Shown here in pieces: positions 5,686 through 12,474 of a stretch of 16,878 nucleotides of DNA. Location: contig NZ_LSJI01000126.1 in NCBI RefSeq assembly GCF_001557235.1, positions 1-16,878 of the forward strand, read 5' to 3'. A program made the translations under genes and the position numbers. The number at the start of each line of letters is the position of its first letter. Within the stretch, counting starts at the first letter, position 1. This DNA is from Phenylobacterium sp. CCH9-H3 (GTDB taxonomy: Bacteria > Pseudomonadota > Alphaproteobacteria > Caulobacterales > Caulobacteraceae). The notes below the pieces were generated by a model. The model saw nothing but the letters and a program-made list of their open reading frames with translations, did not search any database and was not told where the DNA came from.

Positions 5686-7258
5686 GCCGGATGCCCGTGC
5701 CCGTACCGTTGGCCTGGCCCCTGGCCGGATCCGCCAGGTCGAGGGGGGCTGCGCCGCGCGGGGCGGCAATGCGATCGAGGCCCTGGGTCAGATGATCGAT
5801 CGGCGCCCAGACGCCGGGCGCCGCGCGACGCCGGAACGAGAGGGCAGGATCGTAGAGGGCCAGCTGCGGCGCCAGCGCCCGTGCCTCCAGTCGGCCCTGC
5901 GCGTTCAGGAGCGCGGCGCCGGCGACGTAGGCGTCGCGGCGCGAGGTGACCAAGGCGAGCTCGCCGGTTCGCAGCTCCTGTTCCGCGTTGAGGACGTCGA
6001 GCGTGGTGCGCAGACCGAGTTCGAATTCCAGACGTACGCCTTCGAGCGCAAACCGAGCGGCCTTCACCACCTCCTCGTTGGCGGCGATCGCCGCCCGGGC
6101 GGTCCGCAGCTGACTCCATGCCTGCGCAACCGCCTGGCGGACCTGCCGCTCCGTGGTCTCCAAACGAAGTCGGTCGATGTTGTTGCGCTGCACGGCCTGT
6201 TCCACCTGCGACGACAGTATCCCGCCGGAATAAAGCGGCAGGGTCGTCACGACGGACGCCGACAGGTTGCGAGCGAGGCGATCTGCAACGAACGGGTCGA
6301 TCTGGCCGGAGTAGCCGTAGCCGGTCCTAAGGCTCACGGTCGGTCGGCGTTGCGCTTTGGCGAACGCGATGCGGGCGCGGCTCCCGCGCTCTACCAGTTC
6401 GGCGCCCCCGATCCGCGGACTCTGCTGCTCCGCGGTGTCGTAGGCCTGAGCTATGGTGACGGGGAGCAGGGGGTCCAGATCCGGACGCGGCGCAAGTTCC
6501 CCGGGATCGTCACCCACGACCGCAGCATAGGCGGCGGCGCTGATGTCCAGTTGGCCCTCGGCGGCGGCGAGTTGCGCTCTCGATGTTCCGAGCCTCGCCT
6601 TGGCTTGCGCGACGTCCGTGCCCGTGAGTTCGCCCACATCGAAGCGCGCCTGGGTTTCCTCGAGCCGACGCGCGAGGGTCTGCACGTCTTGCCGACGGAT
6701 TTCCACGATCCGCTGATCCCGCCTGACGTCGACGTAAGCCTGGACGACGCTGAGCACGAGGTTCCCCTCCGTCTCCCGCAGCGCTTCGCGCGCGGCGAGG
6801 ATTTCGGCCTCGGCCGCCGTAATCGACGCCGTCGTGCGTCCGCCGGTGTAGATCGGCTGACTGAGGGACAGGGATGCGTTGCCCAGGTTGCGTTCGGTCA
6901 CGCCCGATCCGGTAACCGCAGTGTCAGGGATCCCATCCCCATTGGTGTCGACGAACGTACCGCGGCCGGCGTTGACGGAGGTCCGACTGTAGGACGCCGT
7001 GGACGAAGCGTTCACCTGCGGGCGCAGCCCCGCCCGGGCCTGAACATAGGCCTCGTCGGCGAGCTTCACCTGCGCGCGTTGGGCCGCCAGCGTCGGATTG
7101 CTCTCGTAGGCGCGGGTGATCGCGTCGGGGAGCGTTTCGCCTCTCGCCGCGGTGGCGCTCAGCGCCGCCAAGCCGCAGGCGACCGCCATGCGCCACTGTG
7201 CGACGGTTCCCTGCTTGGCGCGACGACGCCGTACAGCGACTGCTTGGGTCACGACCAT
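5678..7258 (-). CDS. TolC-family outer-membrane channel protein
   Basis: This 526-residue protein is the trimeric outer-membrane exit duct of a tripartite pump. A signal sequence (about 20-41, ending AARG) precedes two OEP repeats: first ETLPDAITRAYESNPTLAAQ with SLSQPIYTGGRTTASI (about 131-146), second with ASVVTTLPLYSGGILSSQVEQA (about 330-351) and the closing TTLDVLNAEQELRTGELAL. The two YxGG segments and helix hairpins are typical TolC/type I secretion channels, longer than the roughly 420-residue CzcC type. An unusual insertion near residues 95-115 carries DTNGDGIPD (D104, N106, D108, D112), the pattern of a Ca2+-binding loop. AAGGAG precedes the ATG at 7258. The last ~45 residues after the second repeat are Ala/Pro-rich. 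As part of the czcBA operon it is the likely partner channel for CzcA here, though the operon start is off the window. Confidence 0.92.
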   Translation of the reverse strand: MVVTQAVAVRRRRAKQGTVAQWRMAVACGLAALSATAARGETLPDAITRAYESNPTLAAQRAQVKLADEAYVQARAGLRPQVNASSTASYSRTSVNAGRGTFVDTNGDGIPDTAVTGSGVTERNLGNASLSLSQPIYTGGRTTASITAAEAEILAAREALRETEGNLVLSVVQAYVDVRRDQRIVEIRRQDVQTLARRLEETQARFDVGELTGTDVAQAKARLGTSRAQLAAAEGQLDISAAAYAAVVGDDPGELAPRPDLDPLLPVTIAQAYDTAEQQSPRIGGAELVERGSRARIAFAKAQRRPTVSLRTGYGYSGQIDPFVADRLARNLSASVVTTLPLYSGGILSSQVEQAVQRNNIDRLRLETTERQVRQAVAQAWSQLRTARAAIAANEEVVKAARFALEGVRLEFELGLRTTLDVLNAEQELRTGELALVTSRRDAYVAGAALLNAQGRLEARALAPQLALYDPALSFRRRAAPGVWAPIDHLTQGLDRIAAPRGAAPLDLADPARGQANGTGTGIRRE

Positions 7259-7319
7259 GCCCCTCAGCTCCTTTCCAGTTCGGCGCGCAGGACGCGCCCG
7301 AACGATTGATGTCGAGGTC

Positions 7320-7472
7320 TCACAGGAAGAGCGGCGCGACGTAGGCGGCCAGGAGCAGCGCCATGCCGATCAGGACCACCCGCGTGAGAAGCCGGGCGCG
7401 AGCGCCTGGCCGTTCGAGCCTCCCCTGGCGACGCCGGCGCCAAGCCCTGACCCTCAGCCACCGGCGGGGCAC
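7320..7472 (-). CDS. 50-residue arginine-rich single-pass membrane peptide
   Basis: Too short for ordinary gene calling, this GTG-started frame encodes an N-terminal half with 13 Arg in 31 residues followed by a hydrophobic helix RVVLIGMALLLAAYVAPLFL (31-50) that ends at the stop. The start at 7472 has GGGAG about 9 nt upstream and lies inside the 3' end of the preceding gene, overlapping it by 19 nt, as in a coupled operon. The strong positive charge predicts N-in topology with the helix reaching into or just across the inner membrane. An imperfect hairpin (TTCGGCGCG at 7279-7287 with CGCGCCCGAA at 7293-7302) lies between it and the channel gene. Family unknown; a subunit-like or regulatory peptide of the pump is a guess. 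Confidence 0.5.
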   Translation of the reverse strand: MPRRWLRVRAWRRRRQGRLERPGARARLLTRVVLIGMALLLAAYVAPLFL

Positions 7473-7849
7473 GGCCCGTCTCCCCGTTGCGCGCAAGCCC
7501 GTACGCGGTCTCCAGGCTCCAGACGCCAGGGCGCCGTGACCGTGTAGATCGTGCAGCGGTGGCCGCGACCCGAGAGCCCCGAGACCCGCCCGGTTGCAGC
7601 GCCCAGCACCTGGCCATCACTGGCGAGTCGTTCCAGGCGGACGCGGTAGGGCGACATGGCAACGGACTTTCGGCACAGGAAGCCCCGGAACCGCAAAGAC
7701 TCGCCGTCGCGTGTGACGCTAGGGGGCTCCAGTCGAAAGCCCGTAAGCGGGATCACTTCGGTGGCGACCTCCACGCGCTCGGCTGGCGCTGCCGCGGCGA
7801 CCCCGGCGAAAGCGACCACGCCCACTGCGAAGATTGCAACTAGACGCAC
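7454..7849 (-). CDS. Exported four-cysteine protein of unknown function
   Basis: This 131-residue protein has a signal peptide (residues 1-21, cleavage near AAA-AP) and a small beta-rich domain with exactly four Cys (C59, C99, C119, C127), enough for two disulfides or a metal site in the periplasm. The start is GTG at 7849 with GGAGGA five nt upstream, and the gene follows the M23 peptidase by 16 bp. Its 3' end overlaps the 50-residue membrane peptide. The alternating pattern RVRLERLASDGQVLGAATGRV suggests an immunoglobulin-like or OB-like sheet fold, but I recognise no family. The location argues for a periplasmic role in metal handling or pump assembly. Confidence 0.72.
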   Translation of the reverse strand: MRLVAIFAVGVVAFAGVAAAAPAERVEVATEVIPLTGFRLEPPSVTRDGESLRFRGFLCRKSVAMSPYRVRLERLASDGQVLGAATGRVSGLSGRGHRCTIYTVTAPWRLEPGDRVRACAQRGDGPCPAGG

Positions 7850-7865
7850 GATGTTCCTCCATTCC

Positions 7866-8531
7866 TCATGTGTCGGAGCTACGCGGGGATGCCGGCAGCA
7901 CGGCCAAAGGGTCTAGGACGGCGCCGCGCCGGTCGGCGAACTCCACATGGACATGGTTCGTCATGCCGAACGCGTATCGACGGCCGAGGTCCTGGGCCCG
8001 GCCGATGATCTCCCCGGCGGTGACCTGCGCCCCCGGGGCGCGAGACGATCCGACATAGAAGACCCGCGCGGAGTACCGCGTCGTGGGGCTCGTGATTTCG
8101 ACGAACTGCAATTCCGGCTCGCCGGCGTAGGCTTGCCCCACCCGGGTGACGATGCCTGAAATCGGCGCGCGGATCGGGGCGCCGACCGGCGCCACCAGGT
8201 CGAGCCCGTTGTGCCGCCGTCGCCCTCCGTCCCGGGACGCGCCGAAGGCGCCGGAGCCGTAGGCGTCCTCGCCGCGTTGGCCGAGCGTCAGCGGCCAGGC
8301 CAAATCGGTGCGACCGTCCTGGTCGAGGTCTACGCCGTCAGGCGTGTCACCCGCCGGCGCGGCCAAGGACTGTGAGTGCGGGACGGAGGCAGTCACCGCC
8401 TCTGCGCGCCCGCCCAAGGTCGCGCCACCGGCAAGGCCCAAGGCGATCGCGGCGATTACCGCCACGCGGGACAGCGCGGGCGACGCCACGAGGTGCGCGG
8501 CCCGTCCGACAATTGTTCCAGGAGACGTCAC
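7866..8531 (-). CDS. M23 (LytM-type) peptidoglycan peptidase
   Basis: M23 enzymes are zinc endopeptidases that cut peptide crosslinks in peptidoglycan. This 221-residue protein has a signal anchor (about 20-45), a linker, and the catalytic domain from about 104 on. The metal ligands are complete: HxxxD at H107/D111 in HNGLDLVAPVG and HxH at H193/H195 in NHVHVEF, so it is probably active rather than a LytM-like activator. Before the domain is DLDQDGRTD (D68, D70, D72, D76), a Ca2+-loop pattern. The GTG start at 8531 overlaps the ATPase stop as GTGA, with AAGGA about 8 nt upstream, so it is coupled to the ATPase. Its job may be to open peptidoglycan for the tripartite pump or to respond to envelope metal stress; this is inferred from the operon only. 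Confidence 0.88.
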   Translation of the reverse strand: MTSPGTIVGRAAHLVASPALSRVAVIAAIALGLAGGATLGGRAEAVTASVPHSQSLAAPAGDTPDGVDLDQDGRTDLAWPLTLGQRGEDAYGSGAFGASRDGGRRRHNGLDLVAPVGAPIRAPISGIVTRVGQAYAGEPELQFVEITSPTTRYSARVFYVGSSRAPGAQVTAGEIIGRAQDLGRRYAFGMTNHVHVEFADRRGAVLDPLAVLPASPRSSDT

Positions 8532-11065
8532 GCGTCACGATCCTTGTAGGCGAGCAGGCGCAGGGCGTTGGCCACGACGAGGACGGTGGAGCCCTCATGG
8601 AAGAGCACCGCGACGCCGATCTTCAGGCCGAACAGCGTCGCGGGAATCAGGAAGGCCACCACGCCCAGGCTCACCCACAGGTTCTGCTTGATGACGCGGC
8701 TGGTTCGGCGGCTGAGGCCCACGGCGAAGGGCAGGTGGTTGAGGTCGTCGGCCATCAGCGCCACGTCGGCGGTCTCCAGCGCCACATCGGACCCGGCTGC
8801 GCCCATGGCGATCCCTACGGTCGCGTTGGCCAGCGCCGGCGCATCGTTGACCCCGTCGCCCACCATGGCGACGCGGCCCTCCTGCGCCTTCAGCTCCTGG
8901 ATCACCCTGACCTTGTCCTCGGGCATCAACCCACCCTTGGCCTCGTCGAGCTTCAGGCTCTGCGCGATCGCGTCGGCGACGGACTGGTTGTCCCCCGACA
9001 ACATGAGAATCCGCTCGATGCCGAGCGCGCGGAGGCGCTCGATGACCCGGCGCGCCGGTGGGCGGGGGGTGTCCATCAGCCCCAGGCTGCCGAGATAGCG
9101 GTCGCCCTTGCGGACCATCACCACGGTGCGGCCGTTGCGTTCGAGTCGTCGTGCGTCGCTCCAGACGGCTTCCGAAGGACGGGGCCCTTCGCCGACGTCG
9201 AACATGGCGGGCTTGCCGATCAGGATCGGCGCGCCGTCGACGAGGGCCTGGACGCCTTGTCCGGTCAGGCTGCGAACGTCCGTTGCAACCGCGCTTGGCC
9301 GGTCGCCCAGCCGTTCCGCGCCGTCGCGCGCGATGGCGGCGGCCAGCGGATGGTCGCTGAGGGCCTCCACAGCCACCGCCACGGCCAGCAACTCCTGCTC
9401 GCTGACGCCGTCGGCCGGATCGACGTCGGTGAGGCGCGGCTTGCCCTCGGTCAAGGTGCCCGTCTTGTCGAACGCCAGCGCGGTCAGCGATCCCAGGTTC
9501 TCGAGCGGTCCGCCGCCCTTCACGAGCACCCCGCCGCGCGCGGCGCGCGCGACGCCGCTGAGCACCGCGCTGGGCACGGAGATCGCCAGCGCACAGGGGC
9601 TGGCCGCCACCAGAACCGCCATGGCCCGATAAAAGCTGACGCTGAACGGCTCGTCACGAATGACCCAGGCGAACATCAACAGGCCGACGAGGCCGAGCAC
9701 CGCGGGGACAAATATGCGCTGGAAGCGGTCGGTGAACCTCTGGGTCGGCGAGCGTTGCATCTCGGCTTCGGCCACCATCTTGACCACGCGGGCCAGGGTC
9801 GTCTCGGTCGCACGCCGGGCGACGCGGACCTCCAACACGCCGGCCCCGTTTATGGTGCCGGCGAACACCCGGTGCTCGGGACCGGCCTTGTTGAAGTCCA
9901 ATTGGGCGTCCGCAGCCGCCGCCTTGTCGACGGGCACGCTCTCGCCCGTGATCGGCGCTTGGTTGACGCTGCTGGCGCCGGCGATCACCACGCCGTCGGC
10001 CGGCAGGCGTTCATTGGGGCGGACGATGACGACGTCACCGATCTCGAGGGCTTCGACCGGGACCTCCTCGGTGGCTGTCCCGCGCCTCACGGTGGCCCGC
10101 TCCGGCGCGAGCTCCGCCAGCGCCTCGATCGCGCGGCGGGCGCGCCCCATGGCGTAGTGTTCGAGCGCATGCCCAAGGCTGAACAGGAAGAGCAGCAAGG
10201 CGCCCTCCGCCCAGGCGCCGAGGCTCGCGGCGCCGGCCGCCGCCACCAGCATGAGGGTGTCGATCTCGAAGCGCTTCTGGCGGAGGTTCTCGACCGCCTC
10301 GCGGACGGTGAAGAAGCCGCCGAAGACGTAGGCGGCGACGTAAAAGGCGAGCGGTACGAGACCGGCGACGCGTCGCTCGATCAGCCATCCCGCGGCCAGG
10401 ACCGCGCCGGCGAGCAGAGCGAAGATCAGCTCCGTGCGTTCGCCGAAGACGCCTCCGTGGCCGTGCGCGTGTTCATGGTCCCCACCTTGGCCATGAGCAT
10501 GCCGATGTTCCTCCTCTTGGTGATCGTGGTCTTCGGGTCCCGTGTGGTGGCCGTCCAGCAGTGGCGGAGGCTCAACGGTTCCGGCTGCGGCATTTGAGGG
10601 AAGCGCCTCCGCGTCAAATGATCGAAGTTCGACCCCGAGGGTGCGGACCGACTCCAGCAGCGCCGCCTCACTGGTCTTCTCTCGGTCGAACTCGACGAAG
10701 GCGCGGCCGACCGGCCGCACATCCGCCTGGATCACGCCGATCTGCGCGCGGAGATGGTCACGGACGCGCCGAGCCGTGCGGGGATGAATCGCGCCCCCGA
10801 TCCGGAACACGAAGTGGCCGAACCGTTCCGCGATGACCGCGCCAGAGTCTTCGATAAAGGCGCGGAGCTGGCCAGCCGGCGCCCGATCCCCGTCGAAGCG
10901 GATCAACAGGTGCTCTCCGGACCCCTCTTTGGCCTCGACCCGTGCTTCCGTCACCGCGGGATGACCTTGTGCGACCGATGTCAGGACGCCGACGCAGCGC
11001 TCGCAGGCATCCGCCCCGCCTGCCAGAATTGACTCAAGTTGGAAGCGGAGCTCCGCCTGGGCCAT
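8528..11065 (-). CDS. P1B-4 type heavy-metal transporting ATPase
   Basis: This 845-residue inner-membrane ATPase exports divalent metal from the cytosol to the periplasm. The core is complete: TGES (373-376), phosphorylation motif DKTGTLT (D533), HP locus SDHPLA (H572), GDGVND (736-741), and about eight membrane helices. The transmembrane metal motif is SPC (489-491) instead of CPC, and the last helices carry HEGST (823-827) with NALRLL, both marks of the P1B-4 group (CzcP/CoaT/CtpD), whose known substrates include Zn, Cd, Co and Fe. The long N-terminus has CERC at 21-24, a second HMA-like fold at about 85-150, and a His-rich stretch at about 172-204 with many His, so it binds metal before transport. 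AGGAG precedes the ATG at 11065 and the DUF190 gene ends 18 bp upstream. The exact substrate cannot be read from sequence. Confidence 0.93.
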   Translation of the reverse strand: MAQAELRFQLESILAGGADACERCVGVLTSVAQGHPAVTEARVEAKEGSGEHLLIRFDGDRAPAGQLRAFIEDSGAVIAERFGHFVFRIGGAIHPRTARRVRDHLRAQIGVIQADVRPVGRAFVEFDREKTSEAALLESVRTLGVELRSFDAEALPSNAAAGTVEPPPLLDGHHTGPEDHDHQEEEHRHAHGQGGDHEHAHGHGGVFGERTELIFALLAGAVLAAGWLIERRVAGLVPLAFYVAAYVFGGFFTVREAVENLRQKRFEIDTLMLVAAAGAASLGAWAEGALLLFLFSLGHALEHYAMGRARRAIEALAELAPERATVRRGTATEEVPVEALEIGDVVIVRPNERLPADGVVIAGASSVNQAPITGESVPVDKAAAADAQLDFNKAGPEHRVFAGTINGAGVLEVRVARRATETTLARVVKMVAEAEMQRSPTQRFTDRFQRIFVPAVLGLVGLLMFAWVIRDEPFSVSFYRAMAVLVAASPCALAISVPSAVLSGVARAARGGVLVKGGGPLENLGSLTALAFDKTGTLTEGKPRLTDVDPADGVSEQELLAVAVAVEALSDHPLAAAIARDGAERLGDRPSAVATDVRSLTGQGVQALVDGAPILIGKPAMFDVGEGPRPSEAVWSDARRLERNGRTVVMVRKGDRYLGSLGLMDTPRPPARRVIERLRALGIERILMLSGDNQSVADAIAQSLKLDEAKGGLMPEDKVRVIQELKAQEGRVAMVGDGVNDAPALANATVGIAMGAAGSDVALETADVALMADDLNHLPFAVGLSRRTSRVIKQNLWVSLGVVAFLIPATLFGLKIGVAVLFHEGSTVLVVANALRLLAYKDRDA

Positions 11066-11083
11066 GTCGATGCTCCTGCCGTG

Positions 11084-11434
11084 CTACGCGTGGCGCTCGG
11101 CGTGATGCCCGCCATAGCGGAGCACCTCGACCTTCTCGAAGGTGATCAGGCCGATGTCCTTGAGGTCGTCCAGCTGGGGGAGGAAGGCGCGCAGCCGCGC
11201 CTCCTCATCGACGAACTCGATCACGACCGGCAGGTTGTCGTTCAGGTCGAACGGTCGGTGCTCGTGCAGCCGCGCGGACTCCCCAAAACCTTTGCGGCCG
11301 CGCAGCACGGTGGCGCCCGCGAGATGGGCGTCACGGGCTCTTCGGATGATCACGTCGATCAGCGAGCGGTCGCCCACCAGGGCGTTCTCGTCGGTATAGA
11401 TGCGAAGCAGGACGGCTTGACCGGGTGTCTGCAT
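11084..11434 (-). CDS. DUF190 family PII-like protein
   Basis: This 116-residue cytosolic protein belongs to DUF190, which has the PII (GlnB-like) ferredoxin fold and is often encoded beside ion exporters such as CrcB. The signature is intact: LLRIYTDENALVGDRSL, GATVLRGRKGFG (GATV and GFG loops), then NLPVVIEFVDEEARLRAFLP, DDLKDIGLITFEKVEV. The His near the end (GGHHAERHA) is an extra that could bind metal. The ATG at 11434 has AGGAG eight nt upstream; an upstream extension of the frame to 11494 is unlikely. It sits between the DUF411 gene (25 bp away) and the ATPase gene, and may sense a ligand or the metal load for the pump. No function is demonstrated for this family in general. Confidence 0.88.
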   Translation of the reverse strand: MQTPGQAVLLRIYTDENALVGDRSLIDVIIRRARDAHLAGATVLRGRKGFGESARLHEHRPFDLNDNLPVVIEFVDEEARLRAFLPQLDDLKDIGLITFEKVEVLRYGGHHAERHA

Positions 11435-11459
11435 GTTGGGTTCTCCTGAAGATGGTGGG

Positions 11460-11909
11460 TCAGTGACGCGCGAAGATCCGCCTGCGGCCGCCATCCAGGA
11501 GCAACAGGGTCATAAAGGCTTCGCGGCGGCCGTCGGCTTGCTCCATGCCGGGCGCGCCGGCGGGCATGCCGGGAACCGCGATGCCGATGGCTTGGGGCCG
11601 TTGCCGCAGCAGCGCCTGTACGTCCTCAGCGGGCACGTGGCCTTCCACGACGTAGCCGTGGATCACGGCTGTGTGGCAGGCGGCCAGGTCGGCGGGCACC
11701 TTGTAGCGGAGCCGGACGTCCGCGAGATCGTCGACGATGACCGTCCGTGGTCGGTAGCCCGCGGACTCCATCTGCGAGACCCACGCCTGGCAGCACTGAC
11801 AGCCAGCAGTGCGGTAGACGGTGAACGGGCTCTCGGCGAGCGCCCGTGCGGGCGTGAGCCCGGCGATCGCAAGCGCTGCTACGGCGCTGCGGCGAGACAG
11901 ACCCTTCAT
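11460..11909 (-). CDS. DUF411 family periplasmic metal-binding protein
   Basis: This 149-residue exported protein carries the DUF411 signature: YRTAGCQCCQAW (C37, C39, C40), ACHTAVIHGYVVEGHVPA (C78, H79) and GIAVPGMPAGAPGME. The cysteine-cysteine cluster and downstream Cys/His/Met are the proposed metal ligands of this copper/metal-associated family. The N-terminus contains SRRSAVAALA (twin-arginine-like, residues 5-14), so it may be exported folded by Tat. The ATG at 11909 overlaps the stop of the preceding gene as ATGA, so it is translated by coupling; there is little Shine-Dalgarno sequence of its own. The frame is open up to 12044 but that part is only the overlap with the upstream gene. 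Confidence 0.9.
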   Translation of the reverse strand: MKGLSRRSAVAALAIAGLTPARALAESPFTVYRTAGCQCCQAWVSQMESAGYRPRTVIVDDLADVRLRYKVPADLAACHTAVIHGYVVEGHVPAEDVQALLRQRPQAIGIAVPGMPAGAPGMEQADGRREAFMTLLLLDGGRRRIFARH

Positions 11910-12409
11910 GGCGTTCTCTCGGTTGGTTGCGTGGAATCGGGCTTCGCATGGACGTTGAGCCGGAAGTCGTGACGGTGATCGGCTTCGATGATGCTCAGGA
12001 GCGCGCCGTCCTGAGGGGCGCGAGCCCGGGTCGTGGACGTCCACCCGCCTGCGGACGGTGAGAACGAAACGGTGGGCCCACCGGGCGGCGTCAGGATGAC
12101 CTGCCGCGCCGGCGGCGGGGCGATGGACTCTCCGCCCTGGCCGATGAACCGTATCGACAGGGCGCCCTGCGATCCGGACCGCGCCAGGAATTCAATGATC
12201 ATGCCCTTCGCGTCAGCGCGCCAAACGCCCGGCGTCACCGGCTCGACAACGAGTGGCTGTTCCTCGTGCGGGGCCGCCCAGGCTGACAGCGGCGCCCAAA
12301 GCAGCGCCGCGGCGATGAGCCGACCGCATCGTCCGGACCTCCTGCTCGCCGTCCCCGCCCGTCCCCGATCGTGACGCAGGGGGTCTTTCGGCAGTGCGGG
12401 GAAGCGCAT
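11906..12409 (-). CDS. Exported protein of unknown function in the czc operon
   Basis: This 167-residue protein has a long basic N-terminus (residues 1-30), a hydrophobic signal segment (31-46, WAPLSAWAA), and a periplasmic domain of about 120 residues rich in beta-type sequence (IIEFLARSGSQGALSIRFIG, and RQVILTPPGGPTVSF). HDFRLNVHAKPD near the end supplies several His. The ATG at 12409 is preceded by GGGAGG at 6 nt, so the start is well supported. It follows czcA by 65 bp and overlaps DUF411 by ATGA. I recognise no family. Proteins with such a position in czc operons are usually periplasmic metal chaperone-like accessory proteins, but this is inference. Confidence 0.72.
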   Translation of the reverse strand: MRFPALPKDPLRHDRGRAGTASRRSGRCGRLIAAALLWAPLSAWAAPHEEQPLVVEPVTPGVWRADAKGMIIEFLARSGSQGALSIRFIGQGGESIAPPPARQVILTPPGGPTVSFSPSAGGWTSTTRARAPQDGALLSIIEADHRHDFRLNVHAKPDSTQPTERTP

Positions 12410-12434
12410 GGCTGTCCTCCCTCTTGAAGGTGGG

Positions 12435-12467
12435 CGCCGGCGCGGCCTGGGGGGAGCCGCGCCGGCG
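12435..12467 (-). repeat. Perfect 12-bp intercistronic stem-loop after czcA
   Basis: CGCCGGCGCGGC (12435-12446) and GCCGCGCCGGCG (12456-12467) pair perfectly across a 9-nt loop, between the czcA stop and the Shine-Dalgarno site of the next gene. No U tract follows on the minus strand, so it is more likely an mRNA processing or stability element that sets the ratio of czcA to the downstream genes than a full terminator. The ribosome binding site lies just outside the stem. Confidence 0.55.
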
Positions 12468-12474
12468 GGTCCAG

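Noticed and set aside
5600..7309. Long plus-strand open frame opposite the TolC-type gene
   Set aside because: Antisense to a well-supported gene and with low-complexity Arg/Gly content; no motif found.
8372..10597. Long plus-strand open frame opposite the metal ATPase
   Set aside because: It is antisense to a certain gene, rich in Arg, His, Gly and Asp with no domain; in very GC-rich DNA a real gene leaves such open frames on the other strand.
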